Of a DNA stretch of 64,000 nt, positions 48,323 through 57,282 are shown in pieces (within the stretch, counting starts at the first letter, position 1; each line of letters opens with the position of its first letter). Source of the stretch: Flavobacterium sp. DG2-3. Lineage in GTDB: Bacteria; Bacteroidota; Bacteroidia; Flavobacteriales; Flavobacteriaceae. Below the pieces are notes generated by a model that did not search any database, was not told the origin of the DNA, and saw only the letters and a program-made list of their open reading frames with translations. Both the position numbers and the translations under genes were made by a program. The stretch lies in the NCBI RefSeq assembly GCF_030730925.1, contig NZ_JAVAMB010000013.1, positions 1 to 64,000 on the forward strand, in the 5' to 3' direction.

Positions 48323-49186
48323 TTATTTTCCAGCTTTAAATAAAAACTCTTTTTCTTCTTTTGTCAGACAATCGTATCCCGACTGGCTTATTTTGTCTAA
48401 AATTTCATCAATCTGCTGTTGCGTTTTATCTTTCGTAACAATTCTTGATGTCGTTTTTTCTGTAGGTTTTTTGTAATTTTTATGAACTTTTGTGAATGGG
48501 GTCTTAGGAGATTTTCTAAAAAGATTTACAAAGAAATCTAGGGTTTTAGAAACAATGATACTTAAATCAGTACCGTTTTGAAGCAGTTTTATATAGGCAA
48601 ATCCGAAAAATGCTCCCGCTAAATGCGAAATATGTCCGCCCATATTTCCGATACGGAACTGCATTAAATCTAAAATTATAATAACCGCTGTGATATGCCA
48701 AAGCTTTACATTTCCGAACAGAAACAAACGAACGTTCATCAAAGGAGAATAGGTCGTTGCTGCCACCAAAATAGCCATTATAGCAGCAGATGCGCCAACA
48801 ATTGAACCGCTTATATTAGAAAAATAAAAACTCAGCGCAAAAGCTACTCCAGCAAAAAGAGCGCTTAAAAGATATAAACCTAAATATTGTTTTTGGGTGA
48901 AATAGGTTAAAAACAAAGTGCTGGCAAAATTAAGCACCATCATATTGAACAACAGATGAAAAAATCCGTCGTGAAAAAAAGCGTACGTTAAAAAAGTCCA
49001 AGGCTTAAACATAAAAACCTGAGGATCTGATGACAATGCCAGCCAACTTGGAAAAGCAAACTGACCATTTGAATAATTATAGAAGAAAATAAGCGAGACA
49101 ATAAAACAGGCAATATTCCAGTACATCACTCGCATGGCAATACCGCCCAATCTATACTGCAATTTTAAATCATCAAGAATATTCAT
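48323..49186 (-). CDS. Rhomboid family intramembrane serine protease (distal)
   Basis: 287 residues, six predicted membrane helices. The catalytic Ser is in SIVGASAAIMAILV (near 131) and the catalytic His in GHISHLAGAFFGF (near 190). HLLFNMMVLNF has the conserved loop Asn. The C-terminal cytosolic tail is Lys/Thr-rich and ends CLTKEEKEFLFKAGK. Rhomboids cut transmembrane substrates in the membrane. It is tandem with another rhomboid, 42 bp after it. The substrate is unknown. Confidence 0.93.
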   Translation of the reverse strand: MNILDDLKLQYRLGGIAMRVMYWNIACFIVSLIFFYNYSNGQFAFPSWLALSSDPQVFMFKPWTFLTYAFFHDGFFHLLFNMMVLNFASTLFLTYFTQKQYLGLYLLSALFAGVAFALSFYFSNISGSIVGASAAIMAILVAATTYSPLMNVRLFLFGNVKLWHITAVIIILDLMQFRIGNMGGHISHLAGAFFGFAYIKLLQNGTDLSIIVSKTLDFFVNLFRKSPKTPFTKVHKNYKKPTEKTTSRIVTKDKTQQQIDEILDKISQSGYDCLTKEEKEFLFKAGK

Positions 49187-49228
49187 AGAAACTCTTTTGT
49201 TTTAGAATTTGTACTTTAAAGTTAAAAA

Positions 49229-50041
49229 TTAATTCCAACGGTTGTTATTAAACTGATTTTTTTTCCAGTATAACATCATTAAAAAACCTGCAATTGCACC
49301 ACCAACGTGTGCGAAATGCGCAATTCCGGTTCCTCCGCTTCCAAATAAAGAACTTCCTTTAAAACCTAAAAATAAGTCAATTGCTAAAATTCCAGGAACA
49401 AAATATTTTGCTTTAATTGGAACAGGAATAAATAATAATGCCAATCCTGCGTTTGGAAACATAAATGCAAAAGCGGTTAGCAATCCATATATTGCTCCAG
49501 AAGCCCCTAAAACAGGAGATTGCATAATGGAACTCGCCTGTGCTAATGAATTGAATTGCTCTTGCGTGCAATGTGCTTTGTTTAAAATAGTAGCTATTTC
49601 GCCTTGAATCATTTTTCCGTTTGCATCAAATAACGCTGAATAGTCTGCATTCAAGATCATATGCATTTCAGCTTTTGACAAATTCAAATCAGAAACAGAA
49701 CTTAATAGCGATTGAATCTGAAAATAATTTACTCCTGTATGAAGCAATGCCGCACCAAGTCCGCAAGAAATATAGAAAAACAAGAATTTTTTTCCGCCCC
49801 AGAAATGTTCCAATGCCGAACCAAAACTGTACAAAGCAAACATATTAAATAAAATATGTGCAAAGTTTGGCAGTGGCGCGTGCATAAACATATGCGTAAT
49901 AATCTGCCAGATTCTGAAATGATCACTTTCAGGATAATACAGCATCAAATAGTCATATGAAATTGGAACTATCTGAGATCCAATAAAGAATATTATATTT
50001 ATAATTAGCAGTTGTTTAACTACTGGAGTCATATTCATCAT
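49229..50041 (-). CDS. Rhomboid family intramembrane serine protease (proximal)
   Basis: 270 residues. Catalytic Ser in VLGASGAIYGLLTAFAF (near 182) and His in HFAHVGGAIAGFLM (near 250). HILFNMFALYSFGSAL holds the conserved Asn. A long extracytoplasmic loop (about 115-170, with MHMILNADYSALFDANG) is an elaboration between helices 3 and 4. The ATG overlaps the mutL stop region by 4 bp, so they are translationally coupled. Tandem rhomboids may have different substrates. Confidence 0.93.
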   Translation of the reverse strand: MMNMTPVVKQLLIINIIFFIGSQIVPISYDYLMLYYPESDHFRIWQIITHMFMHAPLPNFAHILFNMFALYSFGSALEHFWGGKKFLFFYISCGLGAALLHTGVNYFQIQSLLSSVSDLNLSKAEMHMILNADYSALFDANGKMIQGEIATILNKAHCTQEQFNSLAQASSIMQSPVLGASGAIYGLLTAFAFMFPNAGLALLFIPVPIKAKYFVPGILAIDLFLGFKGSSLFGSGGTGIAHFAHVGGAIAGFLMMLYWKKNQFNNNRWN

Positions 50042-51978
50042 AAAGCAAACTTTTTATCTATATCTTCAACACGCATAGTGATAAAGGTAGGTTTTTGAAA
50101 AGGTGAAATATTTGGATCTTTACAAGCAAACAAACCGTTTACTAAGTTATCTTGTTCTTTTTCGGTTAAATAAGATCCTGTTTTAACCGCTAAACTTTTG
50201 GCCATCGACTTGGCAATTGTATCGTTTTGGCTGTAACTGTTTGCTGGAATTCCGTCTTGCAAATCGCTCAATAATTGTTCTATAACTTGAGAGACTTCAC
50301 TTTCTGTAATATTTACTGGAATTCCAGAAATCACAACATGATCAGTTTTACTTTCATCAAAAACAAATCCTGTTGTTGCCAGAGAAGGCTTTAATTCTTC
50401 AATCAATTTCATTTCGCTTGACGAATAAAACAAATCTAACGGAAACAGCAATTGCTGGCTAGAAGCTTGATTTACGGTCATGTTAAGCAAAAATTGTTCG
50501 TACAAAATACGCTGATGTGCACGCTGCTGGTCGACAATTATCATTCCTGATTTTATTGGCGAAACAATATATTTCTTATGAATCTGATACGTTTTCTGAG
50601 TTGCTTGTTCCACTTCTTCATCATCAAATAAAGAAGAGGTTACTTCCTCGTTTTCGAATGTAAATGGCGAACTTTCTATGCTTTCTGGATTTTCGACATC
50701 TAAACCAACATATAAACTTTCCCAACTTGCAGTTGGTTCTACTCTCTTAGAATAACCCGAATAAGATGATCCAGAAGAGGAAGATCCTGATGAAGACGAA
50801 AAAGAGGAACCAGAACTATATCCTGAAGATCCCGAAGAGCCTTTGCTATAATGCTGATTCGTTTTATCATCTGTAAAAGGATTAAAAGTCCCATCTACCT
50901 GAATAGTTGGCACTTCTGCTTCTACATCTTTATAATGGTATGGCGTATCTAAATTGGCATCTCTATCAAAATCTAAAACAGGAGCAACGTTAAACTGCCC
51001 TAAACTATGCTTGATAGAGGCTCTTAAAATAGCATATAAAGCCTGTTCGTCATCAAACTTAATTTCAGTTTTAGTTGGATGGATATTGATATCAATTGTA
51101 TTTGGCGGAACTTGAAGATACAAGAAATAACTTGGCTGTGAACCATCTTTCAGCAATCCGTCGTAAGCAGACATTACCGCATGGTGCAAAAAACTGCTTT
51201 TTATAAATCGATCGTTTACAAAAAAGAATTGTTCTCCCCTATTTTTCTTAGCAAATTCAGGCTTGCAAACAAAACCTTGAACATTTATAATTTCTGTGTC
51301 TTCGTTTACCGGAACTAATTTTTCATTTGTTTTTCCAGACATAATACCAACAATTCTCTGGCGGTATCCTGCTGACGGAAGATTATACATCTCGCTGCCG
51401 TTATGGTAAAAACTAAAATGAATGTTAGGATGCGCCAATGCTACACGCTGAAACTCATCCATAACATGTCGAAATTCAACCGTATCTGACTTTAAGAAAT
51501 TACGGCGAGCTGGAATATTAAAAAACAAGTTTTTAACCGCAAATGAAGTTCCTTTTGGCAAAACTGCCACTTCTTGCGAAACAAATTTACTTCCCTCAAT
51601 TATAATATGCGTACCAAGTTCGTCCTGATCTTGTTTGGTTTTCATTTCCATGTGAGCAATCGCCGCAATTGAAGCGAGAGCCTCTCCACGAAAACCTTTT
51701 GTTCCTAGCGAAAATAAATCTTCGGCCTGACGGATTTTGGAAGTAGCGTGACGGGCAAAACACAAACGCGCATCGGTAACAGTCATTCCGACACCATTAT
51801 CGATAACTTGAACTAGTGATTTACCAGCATCTTTTATAATTAATTTAATATCAGTTGCTTTGGCATCAACAGCATTTTCTAACAATTCTTTTACGACTGA
51901 AGCTGGTCTTTGAACCACCTCTCCAGCAGCAATTTGGTTAGCAACGTGATCAGGAAGCAATTGAATAATACTCGACAT
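50038..51978 (-). CDS. mutL: DNA mismatch repair protein MutL
   Basis: 646 residues. GHKL ATPase motifs KELLENAVDAKAT (about 29-41), IDNGVGM and GFRGEALASI (about 94-103). A Ser/Gly-rich linker (about 380-412, SSGYSSGSSFSSSSG) joins the C-terminal dimerisation domain. Where endonuclease-type MutL has DQHA(X)2E(X)4E, this has IVDQQRAHQRILYEQF (about 483-498); the His and first Glu are replaced, so the nuclease metal site looks altered. It coordinates strand discrimination after MutS. First in an operon with two rhomboids and an EEP protein. Promoter candidate at 52031-52038. Confidence 0.96.
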   Translation of the reverse strand: MSSIIQLLPDHVANQIAAGEVVQRPASVVKELLENAVDAKATDIKLIIKDAGKSLVQVIDNGVGMTVTDARLCFARHATSKIRQAEDLFSLGTKGFRGEALASIAAIAHMEMKTKQDQDELGTHIIIEGSKFVSQEVAVLPKGTSFAVKNLFFNIPARRNFLKSDTVEFRHVMDEFQRVALAHPNIHFSFYHNGSEMYNLPSAGYRQRIVGIMSGKTNEKLVPVNEDTEIINVQGFVCKPEFAKKNRGEQFFFVNDRFIKSSFLHHAVMSAYDGLLKDGSQPSYFLYLQVPPNTIDINIHPTKTEIKFDDEQALYAILRASIKHSLGQFNVAPVLDFDRDANLDTPYHYKDVEAEVPTIQVDGTFNPFTDDKTNQHYSKGSSGSSGYSSGSSFSSSSGSSSSGSSYSGYSKRVEPTASWESLYVGLDVENPESIESSPFTFENEEVTSSLFDDEEVEQATQKTYQIHKKYIVSPIKSGMIIVDQQRAHQRILYEQFLLNMTVNQASSQQLLFPLDLFYSSSEMKLIEELKPSLATTGFVFDESKTDHVVISGIPVNITESEVSQVIEQLLSDLQDGIPANSYSQNDTIAKSMAKSLAVKTGSYLTEKEQDNLVNGLFACKDPNISPFQKPTFITMRVEDIDKKFAL

Positions 51979-52030
51979 TAAGCAAAAATAATTTTAAAGT
52001 TTAGATTCGGTTTTTATAAACCAAGAAGTA

Positions 52031-52038
52031 CAAATTTA
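52031..52038 (-). promoter_or_regulatory. Candidate -7 box of mutL
   Basis: TAAATTTG on the minus strand matches TAnnTTTG, 53 bp upstream of the ATG. A second box TATTTTTG at 51983-51990 would give an almost leaderless transcript. Confidence 0.4.
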
Positions 52039-52088
52039 GTGAATTTTGGTTGGCTTTTAGAATAAGAATAATCATAAAAAAAACAAAA

Positions 52089-52120
52089 AAACCTATACCG
52101 TTATTACACAGTATAGGTTT
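52089..52120 (-). terminator. Terminator of ribH
   Basis: aaacctatac/gtataggttt stem with 12-nt loop and A-run (T on the minus strand), 25 bp after the ribH stop. Confidence 0.75.
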
Positions 52121-52144
52121 TAATCTTATTAAAACAAATGTGCC

Positions 52145-52717
52145 TTATTCGTTTTCTATTTTTCTTGGAGAATCTTCAATTTGAAGCGCACCTGAAGCCA
52201 ACAATGGCTGATTATAAACGTGAGCTATTGAAGCTTGCTGACGAATGTACGCCATTTTGATTGCTGCAATTGCTGCTTCTGTTCCTTTGTTTCCATGAAC
52301 TCCTCCGCTTCTGTCAATTGACTGCTGCATATTATTATCTGTTAAAACACAGAAAATAACTGGAATATCAGTTTGAACATTTAGGTCTTTAATTCCTTGT
52401 GTCACACCTTCACAAACAAAGTCGAAGTGTTTTGTTTCTCCTTGAATTACGCATCCAATTACGATAACGGCATCAACGTTTTGTGTCTGAAGCATTTTTT
52501 TAGCTCCGTAAATCAGCTCAAAACTTCCCGGAACATTCCAACGGATAATTTGCTGAGCAGGAACATCACAATCAACTAAAGCGTCAAAAGCGCCATCATA
52601 AAGTCCTTCTGTTATAGTATCATTCCATTCAGAAACAACAATCCCAAACCGAAAGTCTTTCGCGTTTGGGATTGTGTTTTTATCGTATTCTGATAGATTT
52701 TTATTTTCAGTAGCCAT
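52145..52717 (-). CDS. ribH: 6,7-dimethyl-8-ribityllumazine synthase
   Basis: 190 residues; a little longer than many at the C-terminus. Family segments are FGIVVSEWNDTITEGLYDGAFDAL (about 24-47), VPGSFELIYGAKKM (about 63-76), IGCVIQGETKHFDFVCEGVTQGI (about 87-109) with the conserved catalytic His near FDFV, and a GNKGTEAAIAAIKMA segment. It condenses a ribityl pyrimidine with dihydroxybutanone phosphate in riboflavin synthesis, in a 60-mer or pentamer shell. It follows a TPR gene by 83 bp on the same strand. Confidence 0.96.
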   Translation of the reverse strand: MATENKNLSEYDKNTIPNAKDFRFGIVVSEWNDTITEGLYDGAFDALVDCDVPAQQIIRWNVPGSFELIYGAKKMLQTQNVDAVIVIGCVIQGETKHFDFVCEGVTQGIKDLNVQTDIPVIFCVLTDNNMQQSIDRSGGVHGNKGTEAAIAAIKMAYIRQQASIAHVYNQPLLASGALQIEDSPRKIENE

Positions 52718-52800
52718 CTGTATATTTTAGATTTTAGATATTAAATTTCAGATTGCTAAAATACGAATCTAAAATCTAAAATCTTAACTCTACAATAATA

Positions 52801-53580
52801 TTATTGCGCTAATCCGATCAAAGCATCAACTTGTGCTGCTTCTGGAGTACTGTCGTAATTATCTTTAATGTCATTGAAATATTTCAATGCATCTTCTTTC
52901 TGTCCTAAAGCTAAAGCCGTTTTTCCAGCTTTTAGCAAGAAACGAGGCGTTGTAAAATCGTTTTTGTTAGACTCAGCAGCTTTTACATAAAAATCTAAAG
53001 CTTCTTTTTGCTGATTTTTTTGAGAGTAAGCATCTCCTGTAGCACCTTTAGCTAAAGCAGTTAAGACTACATCTTCCGATTTGAATTCACCTAAATATTT
53101 AATTGCCTCATCAAATTTACCAGTATTTAAGTAAGCAATACCAGCATAGTAATTTGCTAAGTTTCCAGCATCTGTTCCAGAATATTCGTCAGCGATTTTA
53201 ATAAATCCGAATTTACCTTCAGAACCATTCAATGATAATTTGAATAATGAATCGCTAGAAACACCGTTTACAGCTTTTTCAAAGTTTTGCTGAGCAACAA
53301 ACATTTCGCTTGCAGCTTCTTCTTGTTTTGGAGTAGCAATAAATTTTTGGTAAGCCAAATATCCAATTGTAGCAACTGCAATACCAGCAACTAAACCAAT
53401 AATGATTTTTTGATTTTTAGCCACCCAATCCTCAGTTTTTGAAGCAGTTTCGTCTAATTTTGAGAAAACTCCAGCTGTTGTGCTATCTTTTTCATCAATA
53501 ACTACTTGTTGCTCTTCAGTAACTTCTTTAACTTCCTTTTCTTTTGGTGTCTTATATCCTCTTTTATTGTAAGTTGCCAT
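52801..53580 (-). CDS. Membrane-anchored TPR protein
   Basis: 259 residues. Cytosolic N-terminus (charged, Glu/Lys-rich), one membrane helix (about 61-83, KIIIGLVAGIAVATIGYLAYQKF), then a periplasmic TPR-type helical part: GNLANYYAGIAYLNTGKFDEAIKYL (about 142-166), LAKGATGDAYSQKNQQKEALDFYVKAAES and RFLLKAGKTALALGQKEDALKYF. The layout resembles YfgM/TolA-like TPR proteins that sit on the Sec translocon and chaperone outer-membrane folding, but the sequence alone does not prove that. Promoter candidate at 53603-53610. Confidence 0.85.
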   Translation of the reverse strand: MATYNKRGYKTPKEKEVKEVTEEQQVVIDEKDSTTAGVFSKLDETASKTEDWVAKNQKIIIGLVAGIAVATIGYLAYQKFIATPKQEEAASEMFVAQQNFEKAVNGVSSDSLFKLSLNGSEGKFGFIKIADEYSGTDAGNLANYYAGIAYLNTGKFDEAIKYLGEFKSEDVVLTALAKGATGDAYSQKNQQKEALDFYVKAAESNKNDFTTPRFLLKAGKTALALGQKEDALKYFNDIKDNYDSTPEAAQVDALIGLAQ

Positions 53581-53602
53581 TTAAAATTTATTTAGTGAAC
53601 GG

Positions 53603-53610
53603 CAAAAATA
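53603..53610 (-). promoter_or_regulatory. Candidate -7 box of the TPR-ribH unit
   Basis: TATTTTTG on the minus strand, 23 bp upstream of the ATG, fits TAnnTTTG. Confidence 0.45.
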
Positions 53611-53863
53611 AAATTTTTATTGAAATTGACGTAAAAAATTTCAATTTTATCACTATTTTAAAAGAAATATTTTGCAATTGCTTTTTTGCTTCCGCGAAAG
53701 CGTAAAAAACAAATCAACTCAAAACCACGGCATACCCATTTACAACAGCACTTTTGGGATAATTGTAGCACTAAATTACAATCCTCTTTTTGTATGTAAG
53801 AAACGGAAGATTTTGAATTGAATTTCTAAAACTATTAAACTTCTTTAAGAATCTTCCTTTTTG

Positions 53864-53871
53864 TACCTTTG
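53864..53871 (+). promoter_or_regulatory. Candidate -7 box of recF, fixing its start
   Basis: TACCTTTG fits TAnnTTTG. It would start the transcript near 53877, downstream of an in-frame start at 53869, so the true ATG must be 53887. Confidence 0.55.
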
Positions 53872-53886
53872 TGCTTTCTTTCAAAA

Positions 53887-54966
53887 ATGCATTTAAACAA
53901 AATCTCTTTATTTAATTACAAAAACTTTTCTGAAGCAAATTTTGATTTCGACATCAAAATCAACTGTTTTGTGGGTAAAAATGGCATTGGAAAAACCAAT
54001 GTGCTTGATGCCATTTACCATTTGGCTTATGGAAAAAGTTATTTTAATCCTCTTGCTGTTCAAAACATCAAACACGGCGAAGAGTTTTTTGTGATTGATG
54101 CCGAACTAGAAAAAAATGAGAGAACCGAGCAGATTGTTTGCAGTTTAAAAAAAGGCCAGAAAAAAGTTTTAAAACGAAACGGAAAACCTTACGATAAATT
54201 CTCAGATCATATCGGATTTATTCCGCTAGTTATTATTTCGCCGGCAGATCGCGATTTGATTATTGAAGGCAGTGAAACACGCCGTAAATTTATGGATAGT
54301 GTGATTTCGCAGTTAGACGCCACTTATCTGCACGAATTAATACAATACCAAAAGGTAATTACACAGCGAAATGCCCTTTTAAAATATTTTGCTCTGAACC
54401 ATGTTTTTGACAACGACACCTTATCTATATATAATGAGCAATTGCAAGGTTACGGAAAATCGATTTTTGAAAAGCGAAAAGATTTCCTCGAGCAGTTTAT
54501 ACCTATATTTAATAAACATCATCACGAAATAACAGGTTCTGAAGAAAGTGTGCAGCTGGTTTATGAAAGTCATTTGTTCGAAAAAGATCTTTTGACACTT
54601 TTACAGGAAAGTATAAACAAAGATCGCGTACTTCATTATACAACGGTCGGAATTCATAAAGACGATTTATCTTTTGAAATTGATTCGCATCCGATAAAAA
54701 AATTCGGATCTCAGGGGCAGCAGAAATCTTTCCTGATTGCTTTAAAATTGGCTCAATTTGAATTCCTCAAAAAACAGAGCGGCGTAAAACCAATTCTTCT
54801 GTTTGATGATATTTTTGACAAACTGGACGAAACACGTGTTGCCAAAATCATAGAAATGGTAAACAGCGAAACGTTCGGACAACTTTTTATTTCTGACACT
54901 CATCCTGAAAGAACCGAAGCGATTGTAAAATCGACGCACCAGAGTTATAAGATATTTAATCTATAA
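53887..54966 (+). CDS. recF: DNA replication/repair protein RecF
   Basis: 359 residues from ATG 53887; the longer frame from 53869 overlaps the promoter box. MHLNKISLFNYKNF is the usual RecF opening. Walker A is GKNGIGKTNVLDAIYHLAYGKSYF (about 32-55), signature motif KFGSQGQQKSFLIALKLAQ (about 275-293), and Walker B LLFDDIFDKLDETR (about 308-321). It is an SMC-like ATPase that loads RecA at gapped DNA with RecOR. It has no neighbours on the same strand close by. Confidence 0.97.
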   Translation: MHLNKISLFNYKNFSEANFDFDIKINCFVGKNGIGKTNVLDAIYHLAYGKSYFNPLAVQNIKHGEEFFVIDAELEKNERTEQIVCSLKKGQKKVLKRNGKPYDKFSDHIGFIPLVIISPADRDLIIEGSETRRKFMDSVISQLDATYLHELIQYQKVITQRNALLKYFALNHVFDNDTLSIYNEQLQGYGKSIFEKRKDFLEQFIPIFNKHHHEITGSEESVQLVYESHLFEKDLLTLLQESINKDRVLHYTTVGIHKDDLSFEIDSHPIKKFGSQGQQKSFLIALKLAQFEFLKKQSGVKPILLFDDIFDKLDETRVAKIIEMVNSETFGQLFISDTHPERTEAIVKSTHQSYKIFNL

Positions 54967-55283
54967 AGTTTTTGTTTGCCACGAATTACACGAATTTTCG
55001 CTAATTAACTTTACGCATTTTATTTTAGCCACAGATTGAGAGGTTTTACCACAAATTACACAAATTTTCACAAATTATTTTTTGGCTCAGAATAGAGGAT
55101 TGTAATGATTAAAAATCTGTGCGCATCTATGAAATCTGAAGATACACTGGTTAGAAATTAATTTGCGCAAATTTGTGTAATTTGTGAAATTCGTGGCAAA
55201 AAACAATTCGTGGCAAACTTTCTTTTAAGAAATCAGTAAATTAGCAAAAACATTAACTGCAATAAATAATATATAAAAAGTAT
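54967..55283. repeat. Gene-free repeat block with a long inverted repeat
   Basis: Starts 10 bp after the recF stop. gccacgaattacacgaattt at the left faces aatttgtgaaattcgtggc at the right over about 240 bp, with inner copies of cacaaattacacaaatttt and gcaaatttgtgtaatttgtg. It is built from words that also occur at 26190, 55979 and 58300. No gene is visible; the last bases hold the leader of the DUF2461 gene. Confidence 0.75.
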
Positions 55284-55961
55284 ATGCTAACCAAAGAATC
55301 ATTGCAATTTTTAGACGATTTAAAAAAGAACAACAATCGAGAATGGTTTCAAGAAAATAAAAAACGATACGAAGTTTTTAAGAAAGATTACCATCAATTG
55401 GTTTCTAACTTTCTTGATGTTATGAAACCGCTTGATCCTTCATTGGAATTGCTCGAAGTTAAAAACTGTACTTTCAGAATTAATCGCGATATCCGTTTTT
55501 CTAAAGACAAATCACCTTATAAGGCACATTTGGGCGTTTGGATGTCAGCGGGTGCAAAAGGCGCAAATCGTTCTGGTTATTACGTTCACATCGAAAAAGG
55601 CGCGAGTTTTATTGCTGGCGGATTCTATTCGCCTGAAGCGGAAGATTTAAAGAAAGTCCGTAAAGAAATTGCTTTTTTCTATGACGATTTACAGGAAATC
55701 TTAAACGATAAAAACTTCAAAAAAGAATTTGGAAGTTTAGACATAAACGAAAACAATTCGCTTAAAAGCATGCCGCGCGGTTACGAAAAAGACCATCCGG
55801 CAATTGAGTTTTTGAAATTAAAAAGCTTTACAGCAACTCAGCCTTATGATATTTCTGAAGTTACCCAGAAAGATTTCGTTTCTAAAATGAGTAAAAAGCT
55901 AATCGCGTTGAAACCATTAAACGAATTCATCAACCGCGCTTTGGAAACTGACGAATTTTAG
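55284..55961 (+). CDS. DUF2461 family protein
   Basis: 225 residues. DDLKKNNNREWFQENKKRYEVFKKDYHQLVSNFL (about 11-44), TFRINRDIRFSKDKSPYKAHLGVWMSAG (about 62-89) and GYYVHIEKGASFIAGGFYSPEAEDLKKVR are the conserved DUF2461 segments. A positively charged R/K-rich core (RINRDIRFSKDKSPYK) suggests a phosphate or nucleic-acid ligand; the true function is unknown. It ends 17 bp before a perfect hairpin. Confidence 0.88.
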   Translation: MLTKESLQFLDDLKKNNNREWFQENKKRYEVFKKDYHQLVSNFLDVMKPLDPSLELLEVKNCTFRINRDIRFSKDKSPYKAHLGVWMSAGAKGANRSGYYVHIEKGASFIAGGFYSPEAEDLKKVRKEIAFFYDDLQEILNDKNFKKEFGSLDINENNSLKSMPRGYEKDHPAIEFLKLKSFTATQPYDISEVTQKDFVSKMSKKLIALKPLNEFINRALETDEF

Positions 55962-55978
55962 AGAAAAAAAAAACGCCA

Positions 55979-56016
55979 CGAATTCACGAATTATTCAAAA
56001 TTAATTCGTGAATTCG
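55979..56016 (+). terminator. Hairpin after the DUF2461 gene
   Basis: 15-bp perfect stem cgaattcacgaatta/taattcgtgaattcg with 8-nt loop. It comes from the dispersed gaattcacgaatt repeat and has no T-run, so termination is uncertain. Confidence 0.5.
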
Positions 56017-56034
56017 CAGCGAAAAACTTTTATA

Positions 56035-57081
56035 ATGAAAAGGAAAATACTTTTTCTTGGAGAATCTTACCGCGCCGATGCTATAACTTGGATGAAAGGT
56101 CTAAAGGAATTTGGCGATTTTGAAATCAGAACTTGGGAACTTCAAACTTCAAATAATCATAGATTGAAGCGTATTTTAGAGTATTTCTCTGCTCCTCTTT
56201 CTATTCGAAAAATCATTAAAAAAGAAAAGCCAGATATGGTAATTGCAGAAAGAACGACCAGTTACGGTTTTCTTGCAGCAATATCAGGATCTAAAACCAT
56301 TGCCATCGCACAGCAAGGCCGAACCGATTTATGGCCAGAAAGTTCTCTTTTATACCCATTTAAAAAATTTATTCAGAAATACGCCTTCAAAAAAGCACAT
56401 TTAATTCATGCTTGGGGTCCAGTAATGGCAATTCATATGAAGGCAACGGGTGTAGATATGAATAAAGTTTTGGTTCTCCCTAAAGGAATTGATCTATCAC
56501 TTTTTAGTCCTTCGACTAATAATTCAAATAAAATTGAAGCGATAGTAACGCGTTCGCTTCAACCAGAATACCGACATGATTCTATTTTAAAATCTTTAGG
56601 AATTTTAAATCAGAAAGGAATTGATTTCTCACTGACAATTGTCGGCGACGGAACAAGATTGCAGTTTTTAAAAGATTTAGCTAAAGAACTTCAAATCGAA
56701 AACAAAGTAATTTTTACAGGAAGAATTCCGAACACAGAACTCCCAAAATTATTGCAACAATCGAACATTTATATCAGTATGCCAATTACAGAAGGCGTTT
56801 CTGCATCTTTATTTGAAGCAATGGCTTCTAATTGCTTCCCTATAGTTTCTGACATTCCAGGAAATCAAAGCTGGATTACACATCGTGAAAACGGACAGTT
56901 GATTGAAATTGACAATATCCAAATGTTAGCGAAAGAATTGATCTGGTCTTTTGAAAATCCAGATTTACGAAATGAAGCCATTATTCGAAATAGAAAATTT
57001 GTGGAGGAAAATGCTAATTATGATATTAATATGAAGGTTATCTCAGAGAAATATCATGAGTTATTGACTATGCGAAAATAA
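56035..57081 (+). CDS. Glycosyltransferase family 4 protein
   Basis: 348 residues from ATG 56035; the frame upstream lies in the hairpin repeat. The GT-B fold has an N-terminal domain with ILFLGESYRADAITWM, and a C-terminal domain with LSLTIVGDGTRLQFLKDLA, NTELPKLLQQSNIYISMPITEGVSASLFEAMASNCFPIVSDIPGN (about 237-281). The conserved Glu of EGVSASLFEAM binds the donor. It probably transfers a sugar to envelope glycan or lipid. The stop (57081) is immediately followed by a repeat element. Acceptor and donor unknown. Confidence 0.9.
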   Translation: MKRKILFLGESYRADAITWMKGLKEFGDFEIRTWELQTSNNHRLKRILEYFSAPLSIRKIIKKEKPDMVIAERTTSYGFLAAISGSKTIAIAQQGRTDLWPESSLLYPFKKFIQKYAFKKAHLIHAWGPVMAIHMKATGVDMNKVLVLPKGIDLSLFSPSTNNSNKIEAIVTRSLQPEYRHDSILKSLGILNQKGIDFSLTIVGDGTRLQFLKDLAKELQIENKVIFTGRIPNTELPKLLQQSNIYISMPITEGVSASLFEAMASNCFPIVSDIPGNQSWITHRENGQLIEIDNIQMLAKELIWSFENPDLRNEAIIRNRKFVEENANYDINMKVISEKYHELLTMRK

Positions 57082-57204
57082 TTTAACCGCAAAGCACACA
57101 AAGATTTACGCAAGGTTCGCTAAGCAATTTTCCATAAAGCTTTGCGAACTTACCTTTCTATAAGCACAAACTAAAATAAAAATCTTTGCGTGCTTTGCGT
57201 TAAA
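57082..57204. repeat. Hairpin repeat after the GT4 gene
   Basis: tttaaccgcaaagcacacaa plus agattt pairs with aaatctttgcgtgctttgcg plus ttaaa; an inner pair is gcaaggttcgc/gcgaactt. The element starts with the base after the GT4 stop codon and may end that transcript. Confidence 0.75.
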
Positions 57205-57249
57205 ATTAAACTTTGTGTTCTTTCCAGTCAAACCAAAAATTATAATTCA

Positions 57250-57257
57250 TACTTTTG
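57250..57257 (+). promoter_or_regulatory. Candidate -7 box of murB
   Basis: TACTTTTG matches TAnnTTTG, 25 bp before the ATG at 57283. No clear -33. Confidence 0.45.
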
Positions 57258-57282
57258 AACTATATTAAAAAGCCTTTTATTT

